A stretch of DNA of 64,000 nucleotides from Hyperoodon ampullatus (GCA_949752795.1 OX457061.1:7251239-7315238), one strand, 5' to 3'. Counted from the stretch's first letter, positions 8,301-23,200 are shown. Notes: generated by a model from the sequence alone, not told the origin. Made by a program: numbers and translations.

Positions 8301-11300
8301 CTATCTTTGCACGTGCCGGACAAAGGCCTGCACTAGCTGGATCAGAGGCTCCTGACTCTCAGGGCTGACCTTGGAGAGAGAGGCGGACTTGCCCTGAGGC
8401 GAGGGAAGGATGCCAGCAGCAGGGGAGCTGGGGGCTCCCCGGCGGAAGTAGCGTGAGAGGCTGGAAAGCAGAGTGCTCTGCAAGAGAGAGAAAGCACCTG
8501 ATGAGGCCCCGCGTCCCCCACCCTCAGGGCTGGCCGTGGGAGGTGGGGGACTGGGACCTCCTGGGGCCCCTCCCCACCAGGCAGGGCCCCCTACCCCCAT
8601 CCTACCAGCTCTGAGCTGAGCTCCTGCTTCATCCGCTGCTTGTCCCGGGGGTGTACAGCCGGGTCCCTAAGGTAACGCATTGCCTGGGAGATGAGCAGGT
8701 AGAAGCAGTTCTCCATGGTAAACATCAGGAGGGACCTGGAGAAGGGCAGGTTTGGGCGCTGTTGCAGAGAGGGCCGAGCTGGCAGTGTGCGGTGGGCCCC
8801 GGAGCCAAGAGCAGAGCCAGCCCAAGACGGCCCCAACCCCAAACCAAATCCCAGGAGGGCTTTCTTACTTCAGTGTTCTGGTCCCTTCCGCTTGTGTGCT
8901 GAGCCCCACTGCCTGGGTGAGAGGCTCCTTTTTCTTGTCCAGCTGGAGAAAAAGAAACGGGGGTTAAAAAAATAAGGTAACAGGAACAGCTCCAACTCAT
9001 TGAGAGCTTCCACTCTGCAGGGCCTACACTAAGCTGTTCTATCAGTTATTCATTTAAGTCTCACGCTAATTCTTACAGGTCGGCTCTATCACACTCACTT
9101 TATGAAGGGAAGGCTAGATAAACGTGCCCAAGGTCATGGTTAGGAAAACCAGGAAGACTTGGGTTGAGGGGCCAACTTACCTCTCCAAGCATGTTTAGGG
9201 CCACGTTCACTGTGGCCAGAAGGGTCCCAAAAGAGGGGGCCACTTCGGAGTCAAAGGTGGGAGTGGTGAAGCTCAGGGCAAACAGGAAGTCGTATTCAGC
9301 AAGGTCCAGGGACTGCAAGGCAAGGCAAGACGAGAGCGATGTAGGGCCCCACAGGACCCAAGCAGCTCTTGGTGCAGAGCAGGGCACAGCAGAGCCTTCA
9401 CGGCTCCACTGGAGGCTGGTGGCACAGTGTGGCTGGTACCTGATCCAGCAGGATCTGGCACACGTCGGGGGTGAAGTGGCGCAGGGCCGCCAGGGTCCTG
9501 CTGAGGATCTTGAGGAGCCCGTACTGGACGGTGTGCAAGGCCCGCTGCTCCGAGGCCTCTGTGTCAGGAGCGGGCTGCTTGGAGGAGCAGGAGGGGGCAG
9601 CTGTGGGTGGCCGCTGAGCTCGGGGGGCGACAGCCGAGGGGATGCCCTCCCCGTTTTTGTTCTGGGGGGGGAGACAAGAGATGGCTGGAGCCCACGGAAG
9701 CCAGGGGTGAGGTGGTCCAGGCAGCCGCGGCGAACAAGGGCTCAGTTACCTGCAGGTAGTGCTGCAGCATCTTGCGGCTGTGCAGGAGGGAGGTACAGGC
9801 CTGGCACAGGTAGCCCAGGTTTACCTGCAGCAAACCCAGGGGAGGGGTGAGGGGGAGCCTCGAGGCAGCAGCCCAACCAACTAGACCGACCATGCACGTC
9901 TCTATGGTAACAACGTACTTCTCGGGCCCCCTGAGCCTCTCCCTACGTTCTCTAGCTCAAAATCTCACAGCCACCAAGCAAGCTCGACTGCAAACTGTAG
10001 GTCATCAGATGCCTGGACGGTTTCCCTGGGACCCAGCTAGATGCCAGGCACAACATGAGGTCCTAAGTAAATAAGTAAGATGGGGATAATTTTCCCATCT
10101 TACAGAAGAAGAAAAAGGCTTAGAGAGAGGTGAAGTAACTTCGCCAAGCTCACACAACCAGCAAATGACAGGCCTGTCCGACTCCAGAGCCTGTGTTCTT
10201 TCCCTGCCCCCCTCTTCGGCTGGCTCCCAAGTCCTGTTCTAAGGGATGCGAACCAAGGTTGATCCCACAGAGCCCAGCTTCTCAACCTATGAGGCTGCCC
10301 TGTCCTGTGGAGGGAAAATTCAGCTCCAGAGGGAGCAATGTGAAACCAAACCCTGTGTTACCTGAAGAAAAAGCCCACATTCCAGGAACAGGCCTGCGAT
10401 TCACTCCCCGCCCCATCCCCTCCCCCTCCGAGCATTTCCCCAGGCCCTTCAAGAAGCAGGTCTGAGGCCCCACCTGGACGTCCCGCATAAGCTGAGGCAG
10501 GTGGAAGTGCCACTCCTTCCTGAAGCTGGAGAGCTGCAGGAGGAAGCCCACGGTGTGGTCCGCCTCCTCCAGGCACGCCAGACTCTGCACCGTCCTCACC
10601 GCATTGAGGCACTGGGAGGGGGGACACGGGGAAGGATGGGGTGACTCAGGGGCCTGCCATGCCTGCTCCCACCCTCCCGCGGGGAGGAGAGGTCCTGGGT
10701 CCACATACGCTGAGGTGGCAGCGTTAACAGGAGGCTGGACGAAGCGGTTTCTGACTAAGAGGTTTCTGTCTGAGCAGATCCCAGACCGTTCCCCTCCCTC
10801 AGCAGGGCAGCCACACTGCTCGGCCTGTCAGCCAACAGTCCTTACGGCACCTCAGAAGCGGGAGCACTGGCACTGCTCAACTGCCAAGCCTCAGCCCCGA
10901 ACAGCCCAGATGCCCCTGAACCCCAAGCCTGGACCCCAAGGATGCCAGCAGCCCCTCACCTGTAAGGCCCGCTCCTGGTGAACCCCCACGAAGTCCAGGG
11001 CCTCGGTCAGGAAGTTGTAGCGCAGGGTTTTGAGGAGCCGCTCCATCAGGGACATGGACAGGCGATAGACACCCGGCCAAGAGGGGGCGTCCAGCGACTT
11101 CCGAGAGGTGCCGGGCGTCTGAGACACAAACAACAGACAGGATCACGACAGCGACAGCGCCGAGGAACCCAGCTGACAGGTAGAGCAGGGCCTCCTTGCA
11201 GCCCAGCAGCTGAGGCAGCCTGGCTGGTCGGAGTAGAAAAGCTCCTGGAATGGACGCCAGCAGGGCCAGACGGGGTCCAAAGGCAGCAGTTACAGGAATC

Positions 11301-14272
11301 TAGGTTCTAGATCCGCGTCCAGCACTAACTAGCTGTGTGAGCTTCTCTTGCTAGAGGTCAGTCTGGGGGTGGGGAGGATTCTGCACCATCAGTGCATTAA
11401 CTAGGCCACTAAAGAGAGCAACTTCCGGGGCAAGTGAAAGCACCAAGGTGGGCTGGGGGAGGCAGTGGCAGGCCACTGGCACTCACCTGCACTGTCCCAT
11501 TGGTGCTGAGCTGGTACACACTCAGGAGGGGCAAACAAATGCTCTGGGTGATGCCGGCTCCAGCCACTGCTGTGGCCCCCTGGGAGGGAAAGATGCAGAA
11601 TGAGATGGAAGCTGTCACTGCAGCCACCCCACCCAAGGGCAGGTGGAGGTCTTGGGCTGGGAGACTCACAGGCAGCGTCAGAACCCACCCAGCACAAGCA
11701 AAGAGGCTCCCTCGGGCTTGCCTCCTACCTGCTGGGTGCGAGCCAGGGTGAGGAGCAGGTGCAGCGCGGCCTCGGTGAAATGCAGGTTCTGCTTCACGCG
11801 GAGGCTCACCTCCAGGGTGGTGAAGAGGGTCGGCAGGAGGGGGAGCCTGCGGGTCACCTGCAGCCACGAGTCGCCATCCTCGTCCACCTCACACAGCTCC
11901 TTGGCCAGGTGCAGGCCCAGGACACACACCTGCTGGGGCCCAGGGGCAAAGATGGGTGAAAGGGAAGGAGGCAGTGCAGGGGGAGGAGGAGGGGAGGAAG
12001 AGGATGGACTTCCCCCGGTCACCCCCGCCTCCGAGGGAGCCGGCTGAGACAGGACTCGAGCGCCCGTGTCCCGCAGCTGTGCCTCTGCCCTCCCCCCGAC
12101 CCCAAACTGCCATCAAGCCGTGTCAGCGCTCCTTCCCAATTCCACCACCCGAGCCGGTGCTGTGTGGAGTCCAAGTGGCCGCCCCTCTGGCTGCACTACT
12201 GCAGTCGCCTACTAAATGGGCCTTCACTCTCTCTGGATCCTCTCTACTCCATTCTTCACCCCAGTGGCTTTTCACACTTACTGTTGACCACAAGCCACCC
12301 AAAGTAATAATACGTTTTACACTGCGCTCCAGTATAGGCATACTCACGTTTTCATGAAACCTACCCTTATCTCCTGCAAAGCACAGATATTTTCGCTTAC
12401 GTTTTATTCTACTTCATTGAAAAAATGCTGGTGGTAACCAAATGAGCTCAAGACCCACTTATAGGTCCTGACAAGTGTCTGAACAAGTGTTCCGTACTAC
12501 ACCCAGCACGCTCTCTGAAGTACAAACCTCATGTTTTCTCTCCCTTTGCTTAAAATCCTTAACTCGTTTCCTGTTTCACTTAGGACCGAAGACCCTGACA
12601 AGGCTGCTGGTCCTCCAGCCCCCAGCCCTCCAGGCCTCACCCCATCTTGGCTCACACCAGGTGACTGTCACCCACAACTCAGTACACGCTGTCCTCGCTG
12701 CCCGAAGCTCCCCTGCTCCCGTGGCCCGCGCGGCTCTACCAGTTCTTTAAGTCACTGCTGAAAGGGCGCTTTCTCTCTCAATCCCGAGATGATGTGAGAA
12801 CTCCATGCTGCACATTCTCCCTGTTCCACCCCTGCAGGACTTTCCACAATGGAATTCTGACACATCTCTGCACGGTCTGATTTATTAACTTTCCGCATCA
12901 GGCTGTGACTGTCTTGGTCACTGATCACCCCCGGGGCCTGGCACAGAGGAGGCAGCAGTTCCTATGTGTGGATGCGTGTGGGAAGGACAGACAGGGTGCC
13001 CCCTTACCCCATCCCGCTGGTCCTTGTGCCGGGGCCGGGAGCAGTCGTCAGTTTCCATGCTGTCCTTGTCCTCTGTGGCACTGCCTGATGCCAGACTGTG
13101 GCGGGTCTGGTCGAAGAGTGCGATCACCTCTTCTTGGAGGGTCTCACAGACGTTCAGCACCAGCTGGGAGTACTGGGGGATGTCGCTCACTGCAAAGCAG
13201 ACGGGGGGGGGACGCTGTCATGCTCACCAAGGCATCTGTCCCACGGGAGGGGAGGAGAAAAAGAGTTTTCCTGAAGGTAAGAGTTCCGAGACCAAAAACT
13301 CAAGGCTCGCAGGAGAAACGTCTGGCTCTGAAGTGGAGGAAGCCCTGTCCAGGCTGCCACAGGGGCCGGGAGATCGCTCCACTGGCTCCTCTCTGCCTCT
13401 CACCTCTCATCTCCTTCATCTGCAGCACCGTGATGAACGCTGAGAACACCTTGGCCTTGGTCTTCTCCATGAGTTGCTGGTCTGCCTGCAGCACTCCCTC
13501 CAGGATCTCCGTCAAGGGTCTGAGGATTCCGTCCACAGAACCTAACTCACTAGAAGCAACGTGGAGAGGAGAGGGTGGGGAGAACACACCTCAGAGAAAG
13601 GCCACACACTGCCCTGCTCCCCCTCAGGATGCCCGCGGAGCAGTGAGCCTCACATCAGGTGTCTGACTGAGTCCCGTTCCCCACGAGGGGAGGCCAGCCC
13701 TTTTCACACCCACTTCCTCCCCTTCGGGAAGGGTAAGGCAAGCGTCAGTAAAGAGGATGGGACAGGCCGCCCCTCCCGGCACAGGGCTCACCTCTTCCAC
13801 TGCCGGAGAAGAATCAGCAGCAGAGTGCACATCATGGAGCCCAGGCGGAGGCAGTTCACGGAGGCGGGGACTAGGAGCTGAGGGGAGACAGCACACAGTT
13901 AACGTCAGGCTTCCTATGAGCTGACGAGGTGGGAAGACGTGAGCTCCGTCCACAGGCACCTTCGGCCTCAGGCCTTTCTTTCCCAGCAGCAAGCTCACAG
14001 GGGTGGGTCACGGGGAAGAGGCCAGGGGTTGGCACGGCGGCAGCAGGCCTCTGCCTCCCACTGCAGCCTCGGGCCTCCCAGGCCACTTGAGCCCTTTAAC
14101 CTGACCACTCTTGTGGCTGCAGGCTTGTGAGCAGCTATTTGACCTCGGAGACCTTCTCCCTGGGAGGAATGGGAAATCTCCCAGACACACTTACTAACGC
14201 CTTGGTCCCATGGAGCACGTCAAGAAAGAGCTGGCGACGCACTGCAGAGTCGGTCAGGTGCATTATCTCCGC
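8301..14272 (-). CDS. NUP188: NUP188 exons 31-44 (C-terminal third)
   Basis: In transcript order: e31 14195-14272, e32 13792-13877, e33 13404-13549, e34 13008-13189, e35 11729-11932, e36 11487-11579, e37 10960-11118, e38 10474-10611, e39 9750-9824, e40 9440-9661, e41 9181-9312, e42 8869-8942, e43 8606-8735, e44 8301-8477 including the stop. They encode about residues 1118-1748, the C-terminal ARM/karyopherin-like solenoid, with an acidic low-complexity loop ([15 protein letters not shown]) in e34 and a Ser/Pro-rich loop in e40. The e35 acceptor is a CAGCAG tandem, so one Gln is optional. Confidence 0.94.
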
Positions 14273-17200
14273 CTGCAAAGGAACAGGAAAAAAACGTCAG
14301 GAAAATTTCCCAGACTCTAAAAGCCAAGAAAGGTGGGGTCCTCTGTCAGGTAATTAGTCACCGACTGCCTGTTTAAAATGGGGCTTGAGGGCCCTGCTGT
14401 TTCTTTGTCCACCTTAGCCATGGTCAGAACCAAGCCCAGGTTCACCTCCTCCCCCGGATGACACCCTTCCTCTGCTCAGACCCTTCAAGGCTTCCCAGTG
14501 GAACCCATCTAGAAACACAAACTCCTCTACAAGGCCTGGGAGCCCCTTAGGATCTGGTCCACCTGATTTTGGTATCATCCCCATGGTGCTCACTCTACTC
14601 CAGCCCTACAGGCCTACTTCCTCCTCCGTGAACCGGCCGAGCTCTTCCCACTTCTGGACCCCTGCATCTGTGACTCTGACTGCCTAGAGCACCCTCTGGA
14701 AGGTTCCTCACACACTCAGGCCTCAGTGTGGACAGCACCTCCTCAGAGAGGGCCTCCCGACCACTCCTATCCTCCTTTAGCAGTCGCTACCATAGCATCT
14801 TTTTTTTTTATATATATATATATATTTAAATTTTTATTTATTTATTTATTTTTGTCTGTGTTGGGTCTTCATTGCTGCACACAGGCTTTTTTCTCTAGTT
14901 GTGGTGAGCGGGGGCTACTCTTTGTTGCGGTGTGCAGGCTTCTCATTGAGGTGGCTTCTCTTGATGCGGAGCACGGGCCCTAGGCACGTGGGCTTCAGGA
15001 GTTGTGGCTCGTGGGCTCTAGAGTGCAGTCTCAGTAGTTGGCGCACGGGCTTAGTTGCTCTGCAGCATGTGGGATCTTCCCGGACCGGGGCTCGAACCAG
15101 TGTCCCCTGCATTGGCAGGCGGATTCTTAACCACTGCGCCACCAGGGAACCCCTACCACAGCATCTTGGTTATTTCCTTCCTAGTGAACTACCACAATCC
15201 CAAACTATATTTCTTTGTAAATTTGTTCACAATTTACCTCTCTCATGGGCCACCTTCCATGAGATCAAAGACTGTATTTGCCTTATTCACTGCTGCATCC
15301 CGGTGCCTGGCACACAGTAAGCATTCCATTACTATCCATTAAATGAATGAACAATCAATATCCTGGACTAAACCAGATAGGTTTCCTAGGGGAAAAGAGG
15401 ATGGTGGGATTTTCAGAGCTGCAATTCAAGAACTGCTACCCAGGTAGGACCTAAAAGGCGGGTGACACACAAATTACTGCCTGGGGAATCAATCATTCCC
15501 CCAAGATGGTTGAGCCTTTTAGTGTGTCTACAGTCTCAGGGGTCCAAAACCACTCTGCCACAGCCAAGCTCCAAGGCTGTGGGCAGTCTGGCACTAGGGA
15601 ACAAGTCATGGAAGATGTAAGAGTGTGCCTAGAACAAAGGGCATCTATTAAGCTGAAGTTAGTAATGAAATCAAGATAGTAATGTGGATTCCCTAAGGCA
15701 AAATAGGTCAATATCAAGTCCTTACTCCACAGCATGGCGTTGTCAAAGCGCGCGCGCGCATACACACACACACACACACACACACACAAGCCAAGGAAAA
15801 ATGCAAATTCTTCCCAAACGTTAACTCTCTCTCTAAAAACCAACGCTCTGTAGACACACGTTGCAGAGACAATGGCCTTTGTTCTTTTTCTAAGAAGACC
15901 AGGAAATGCTGTTTCTAGAACCAAGGAAAACCAACTGTTCCCTAGAGAGGGTGCTGCTGCAGCTGTTGCAGCTACCTGCTGACTAGTCAACAAATATGTA
16001 CTTAGCGTCCACAGGGCACACAGCATGAGAAGGCCAACTATCCACGTGCACAAGAGGTGGATGAACGAAGGGAGCCCCCGGACCTATCCAGGGCCCCAAA
16101 GGTGGCTATAGGAGGGTTTTATGAATGTCTGAAGGGATTTTAAATGACTTCTCTGCACTTTCTTTAAGGGTCTTTTGTTTGCCCCAAAGCCCTCAAACAC
16201 CCCATATTTGGCACAGAACCTGTTACACTTTAGCTCTCAGAGAAAAATCCTGATTCATTCTTTATCCCAAGGGGCTGTATCTGCTAGGCATCCCAGCATA
16301 TTGTTGCTAAGACACCAAAGTGAAAACCGCACCCCAGGAGATTCTTACGTGACTGGTGGCGATGATGAGAAACATCCTCCAGGCGGAGACCAGCATCTGA
16401 TACTCTACCAGGGAGGTGCAGCTGCTGCCCTCTGTGTCAGCCGTGTGACATGCCAAGGACTTGACATACCCTGACCAGTAGGCAAAGCGTTTCTCGCTGG
16501 AAAATTTCTCGAGTGTATCTTTTAAAGACTGGTCTAGTGAGCCCCTATGGTGCCGAGAAAAACAAAACCTACAGTTAGGTTTTAAAAGCAGATGGGAATG
16601 TGATGGGCACAGACCGTTGCTGAGGCAGAGAAAACCACCTCACGTGGGCTTAAAAGCAGACAGCTCCCGATCAGCTCCGATGTGTGGGGTTCACACTTCT
16701 TGCTCAACATAATGGGTTAGGCTGAGGCCTTTTCTAGGATTCCTCCTCCATAAAATCCCGAGCACACAGAGTTTGCTTCACAATAACTCTTTCTGACAAT
16801 CCTAAGTGCCATCGATGAACTGGCCAGGGAGGACACAGACCAGTGGCCCTCCATAAATGGCTCCAAACCAGCTCTCTCCTCTGCCTTGGCTCATACAGCC
16901 GTGCCCTCAGCCGTAGACTACCATGGTCCCCCCGCCACAAACCTCTAATTAAAATCTCAAAAGGGGAAAGGACTCACTTAACTACATAGTATATCTCCAA
17001 GCAAATTATCTTCATGATTAGGGCACAGGTTTCCAGGATGCTGGGCTGTGGAGGGGGAGAGCAGAGAATCATGAGAACCTCTCCCCTGCTGCCCTGCCCT
17101 CCCACAAGGAAACAGAGCAGGGACCCGACACTAGAAAACGAGAAAGCACATTCCCTGTCGAATGTGAGTGGGCATCTAACTAGTAAGAGCAGAAGCATCA

Positions 17201-20200
17201 GGTCCACGGTGTCTCCAAGTGAGCAGAGACCACAGAGCCAGCAACACAGAGCAGGGCATGCCACTTCCCAGAGCAAGAAAGCAAAGGAAGAGGAGGCAAG
17301 CACTTCTCTGAGAGAGAAGTTTCTAGTGAAGAAAACACTCTGGTTGTTTAATTAGGGGAGGAGTCACTTTCCACAGCTCAGTCTCACAGCCCAGCCTTGA
17401 CTCCCAGGGACTTTCAGTCACTGTCCCTCCCTCCACCACTGCTCACCTCGGATGTTTCTGAGGGAGGAGAAAGGGTTCCAAACAGTGGACTGGTTAAATT
17501 CTCCCAGAACTTGGGTCTAAAAAGAAAATACGTGTTGGCAATCACATGTTCTCTTACCCGGTCCCTTCTCCTCTCTCCACCTCCCCTTGGTGGTTACTTC
17601 TCCACATTTTATCGCTCCCACAACCCTAACATCTGCTGCGTGGGCCACTTGCTCCTACATAAACATCAAGGGTTCCATGGACAAAACAGGCTCCAAGAGA
17701 AGAGCGTGCTCCGTTCAGTCCAATGGCTTGAGTGAGTCACTCTCATCTGAATCTACCGTTTCTCAAGAACGATGGTTTTGGGGGGTTGGCAGAAGGCAGA
17801 AATGCAAAAGGTGGAAACTCTTAAGGTAAACACATCAGAGTAAAGGTTACGCCCGCTGGTGGCAGCTTTAAAAAGGGAATAAACTCCCACACACCGACCC
17901 AGGCATTAAGCACTTTTATGCATGTGCCCAGGGACCTGTCACAACAAATCTCTCAGAATGACTGTTACCCCATCTTACAGACAAGGACATGAGCTCTGGG
18001 GGTTAAGTAACTCCTGGAGACAGACTCACTTGGTTCTGAGGACCAGCATGGCACTGTCCCGACGGTCCTGCCACAGGGCATGCAGAAAGGCAATGGCTGC
18101 ACGGTGCAGCAGCGGTGGGCACCAGTAGCGATCCTGCTGCTGGGAATCAATCAGCTCCAGCACCACATGGAGACAGCTCCATACCCCAAGGCTGAATTCC
18201 TGCAAGAGGGGCAGGCGAGAATTCAGCCCCACAGCTTCTGCCATCAACTGGACCCGCAGAGTCCAGCACCCACCTCCCAGGGAGCCATGTCCCAGCTTCA
18301 TCCCAGGTGCAGGCTCACCTTGGAGCCATCACTGCCATCCTTCACCTCCAGATTCAGAAACAGTTCAATGAGGCCTGGCTGCGTCTCTACGGCAACTGTG
18401 AGGAATTCCAGAATCATGACTTTGATGCGCATGTCCTCAATCTTGCTCCGCAGTCGGGTCAGGAAGGCATCGCGGATGGCAGCCGCATCATTGCCCAGGC
18501 AGGCATATACTGACATTGGGGCCACCTGGTGGAGACCAGAACACACAGGCTTAGAGCTCTACCTCCAGAGAAACCTCAACAGACTCCTGAAGAAAGGTGC
18601 TAAACAACTCTCGGAAAATGCCAGAAAGGGAAACATTCAGATGGATAGCTCTGGGTCAAAAGAGACATCATTCCAAACTGCAGCAAAAGATGCCCAACAA
18701 TTCCCATTCCAAACTGCAGCAAAAGATGCCCAACAATTCCCAGAAGAAATAGTAATCAACATAAAAAGATGCATAACCTCTCTCATGGTTAAATAAATGC
18801 AAAGTTAAAAAAAAAGATATTGATTTGTCTATTAGATTAGCAAAGATTAAAAAACTGATGAAGCCACTGTGGTGAGGATACAAGACTTGGGTTTTAGGAG
18901 CATAAACTGTTACAATCCTTTTTGGAGGGTAATTTCAAAATTTCTAATAAAAATTAATATGTCCATTGATATCTATCTTTTTTTTTTTTTTTTTTGCGGT
19001 ACACGGGCCTCCCACTGCCGTGGCCTCTCCCATTGCGGAGCACAGGCTCCGGACGCACAGGCCCAGCGGCCATGGCTCACGGGCCCAGCCGCTCCATGGC
19101 ATATGGGATCTTCCCGGACCAGGGCACGAACCCGTGTCCCTTGCATCAGCAGGCGGACTCCCAACCACTGCGCCACCAGGGAAGCCCTCTATCTAATTTT
19201 TAGGAACTGTAAACAAAAGTTTACAGAGTTCTATGGATAAGAATGTTCACTACAGCACTGTTTAACACTAAGACAGAAAATAGCCCAAATAAATTAGGAT
19301 GCATCCATTCTATGGCATGCTGTGCAAGCATTAGAGAATGAAGTAGCTCCAAATGTGCCCACACGGCAAGACTGCAGGATATCGTGTTAAGTGAAAAAAG
19401 CTAGACACAAAACAGTATGTATCGTGGAATTCTGCTTTTGGAAAGAACAAAAGCTCACACCAAACATCCCTTAATATACAAACTCAGATAAAAAGAAATC
19501 TGGAGCAACGCGTACCAACCTGCTCATAGGAATTCTTGGAATGAGGAGATCATAGGGTACCTTAACTTTCTATGTTACATTTATCTGTAACATTTAAACA
19601 AACATTTTAAAATGAATTTGTATGTCTTTTATAAACAGGGAAAAAAAAAAACCTCTCATAAAACGCAACTTGCGTGCGTGTGTGTGTGTCTTTATGGCTA
19701 CATCACTTTAAAAGTCCAAGTTAGCTACTTCTCTTGGGAGAAAGCAAGAGTGGTCTCAAGCACAAGGTCAGTTTTCTGGGGCTTTGACTCGTTAGATGGG
19801 ATCCTACCGTGGCCAGACGTTTCAGTAGCTGTATGGCAAGACGTGGCAAAGCAGGGTCGTGTCTGTGGTAGATGTATTTGGCAAGAACAGCAATAAGGTT
19901 GTTCCCATGGGCACCTGAAGAAGTACAGGAAACAGTTTAGACACCAAAGCATGCCTGATTCAAGCTCTTAAGAGAGCCTTCTGTTCAAAAAGGCTCATAT
20001 GTGTGAGGAAATTTACTCTCAAGTACTTGGAGGGCCAGAGCAAATCTAGGTGGCTGTATCATCCTCTTTTTTCAGTAGCCAAGGGGACAGGCAGGACTGG
20101 GGGTAAACAGCTCAATCCAATTCATTAAGAGCAGAAAAAGAGGGACTTCCCTGGTGGCGCAGTGGTTAAGAATCCGCCTGCCAATGCAGGGGACACACGT

Positions 20201-23200
20201 TTGAGCCCTGGTCCGGGAAGATCCCACATGCTGCAGAGCAACTACGCCTGTGTGTCACAACTACTGAGCCTGCGCTCTATAGCCTGTGAGCCACAACTAC
20301 TGAAGCCCACGAGCCACAACTACTGAAGTCCACACGCCTAGAGCCCACGCTCCGCAACAAGAGAAGCCACCTCAGTGAGAAGCCCGTGCACCGCACGAAG
20401 ACCCAACGCAGCCAAAAATTAAAAAAAAAATAGATTAAATAAATCAAAAAAAAAAAAAAGAGCAGAAAAAGATACATTTTTAAGAAAACAGCCTTTTAAC
20501 AAATAGGTTAGGAAAACCTAACCACATTAAAGCGTCACATTAAAATGCCATCACATTAAAGCATGGCACTGAAATGCTAAAAATCCCAAAATGATACAGC
20601 TCGAAAAAGGTCGCAGACGTTACCCAAACGCCTACTTGAAAATGAGGAAACTGGGTCCCAAAGAGATTAAATGAGTAGTTTAAGGTCAAAGAGTAATAAC
20701 AGTCAGTACTAAACAGGTACCAGGTTTTACAAGTAGTAATTTAATCTTCATTATAATCTCATAAGGTAGATACTGCTATTATCCCCACTTCATAGACAAG
20801 AAATCTGAAGCAGAGTTGTTTAATTACGTGCCCAAGGTCAAAGCTGGTTGAAGTCAGAATTTGAACCTAGACAGTCTAACTTTGAACATGTGTTCTTTAC
20901 TATTATTCTGTCATCAACAGGAGGCAGAGATGAAGTATGATACAGTCTTCTTATTTCTAAGTCCAGGATGGGAACTGGTGATCACTCCCAAGTTTCCTCA
21001 AAGAGTTCATCAGAAAATATTGTTGACCTCTAACAACACAGCCTGAAGTACGTACTTATGGGCAGAAGTGCTGCTGAGTAGAAGGAAATTACATACCATG
21101 CTGCGTGAGAGCCTGTTCCAGGGGGGACACCACATTAGAAGGAGGTTTCAGCCGAATAGCGTTGTTGGTGACGGAGAAGGCCAGTTTCACCGTCTTGATC
21201 AGCAGCTGGCCCTGCCCCTGGCCCTCTGCCCCATCGCTAGGGTGCCAAATGGAAACCAAAGTTGATTCAGACAATATGACTTCATTCGCAATATATGTGC
21301 TCTCATGAGTTAGATTCCAACAATAGTCCCAGAGTTCAACAGCTTCTCTTAGAGGCCCCAGTCCAAACTAGGAGAGAGGAGGAGCAATCAACTCCCTTTG
21401 CTATGTGCCAGTCTACAGAGCAGCCACTAGGTTATACAAAGGCTATGCCCTAGGAAGAACAAGGTTGTCTTTCTTATGCTGAAGTTCTTACAACATGCAG
21501 GCACAATAAAGATAAATGAGGGAAGGTGGCAAGGGAGGCCTACCTGCGGGGCTGAGCAGCCATCACCATGTCGATGGTGTCCACGCCAATGCCCATGATA
21601 TTGATCACAGTCTGTCCTGCTTCCGTATAGGCCAGGCTGCAGATGCAGAGAGACTGCAGACTGGGGGTATGACTGGAAGACAGACATGTTCTGAGTTACC
21701 GGGGAGCTGCCAAATTTACTACTGGAAGGAAAGGGTATTATCCAAACCTAAACAATTGGACATTAGTGATACAGATCAGCTCTCGCTGTCAGAGGAAGTC
21801 ATCTGATTCCTTTCCTTAAATAGACCCTGAGAAACAATCTAAATGTCCATCAACTAATGGATATGCTTACTGAAATGAATCATAATTAATCCATACAATG
21901 GAATGTATGGAACCATTAAAACAAGACAGATCTATATGCAGTGGCATGGAAATAAAAGGTACAGAGTTAGTACAAGCAGAGGAAAAAACCTAGAAGACAC
22001 ACATTAACTTGTTAATAGTCCTGTTTCCCTATGAACATGCATAATTTTTGTAAAGGTCATAAAAAAGGTGTGTGTGTGTGTGTGTGTACAATTTCACTGG
22101 GAACAACCTTGTTCCCATTTCATTTGCTCTTCTCTCTTCATAGGGAGAAAGGAGAAACAGCCTGGTGGAAAGCAAGTCAGAACCCAGGAGTACTGAGCTC
22201 TGGGCCTAACCAAGTTGAGTACTCTGGAAGAATGAGCTAGCTCTGCACAGCAGAAGCCTGTGTCTTCCCTTGCGGACTGGCAGCATCTGAGAGTACCAAG
22301 CTCTAGCAATCACCCGCCTCCTACCTGCTGTGCAGGTCTGTCTCATGACACAGGTTCAGTATTGCATGAATCAGCTCCAGGATCAGGCAACCTGGACTCC
22401 AGAAAAGACAGAGGGATGACGCGGTCTTGTGTGATGAACCTTATCCCAAGAGAGAAAAATCCAGGGAACCAGCAATTCCTCCCATCTTCCCTGCCCATGC
22501 TTTCCTTACCAATCTGTTCTCTCACTCCGTGGGAGTTGTACCGCCACTTGTGGTAACTCGGCAGCATCTCCTTCAGCACAAACATGACACAGGGCACCAG
22601 CCCTTGGCTCTGGGTACTACCAAGCTGCCCCTACAAGAAACCATGCTGTGAGGGTTTATGCCACTTAAAGGTACGTCATTTTGTCACTAGAGATTTAACT
22701 CCAAAACCATAGGTCCAAAGGAAATCTGGGCAACCCTTGGCCATCAGTGGAAAAAAAAAAAAAGAAACATCAGAATACTCTAGTTCAACTGAATCCAAGT
22801 TGTAGGTTTCTCTAGAACAGAGGAAGGGACTAAAAATACAATTTGACAATGTCACAAAAGGCACCTACAAGAAAGAGAGGGATGAAGGCTAAATCTGAGC
22901 AGAAGAGAGGTCTATCTTAAACACAGAGGATACAGTAGGACTGTTGACGATGGAGAATGCCAGTTTCACTGCCATGATCCCCAACCACCCCCAACCTCTA
23001 CCCCATCACTCAGATATCAGAAAGGAGATCTGACACTCCAAATTCTTTGTCCTAATATTACTTGTTACCATCAGCTTCCTTATCTTAAAAATGGGGTTCC
23101 TTTATATAAACATCAATATCTATATCCCTACCTCTACATAGGATTGTTTCTATCTTTTTAAGCATTCACTGATTGACTGACTCCTGCAGGCAGGGAGTGT

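Larger units (their letters stand above)
18590..19620 (+). mobile_element. Old L1-like 3' region in NUP188 intron 25, interrupted by a SINE
   Basis: Text such as 'attagcaaagattaaaaaact', 'tggagggtaatttc' and 'gttcactacagcactgtttaa' is typical of ancient L1M 3' regions. The SINE at 18978-19187 lies inside it. Subfamily cannot be named without a library search. Confidence 0.5.

Noticed and set aside
22920..23010. Segment 'ggagaatgccagtttcactg' resembling part of NUP188 exon 24
   Set aside because: It echoes the exon text (GGCCAGTTTCACCG) but the reading frame is not maintained and there are no splice borders. The similarity is short and may be chance or a decayed partial duplication.
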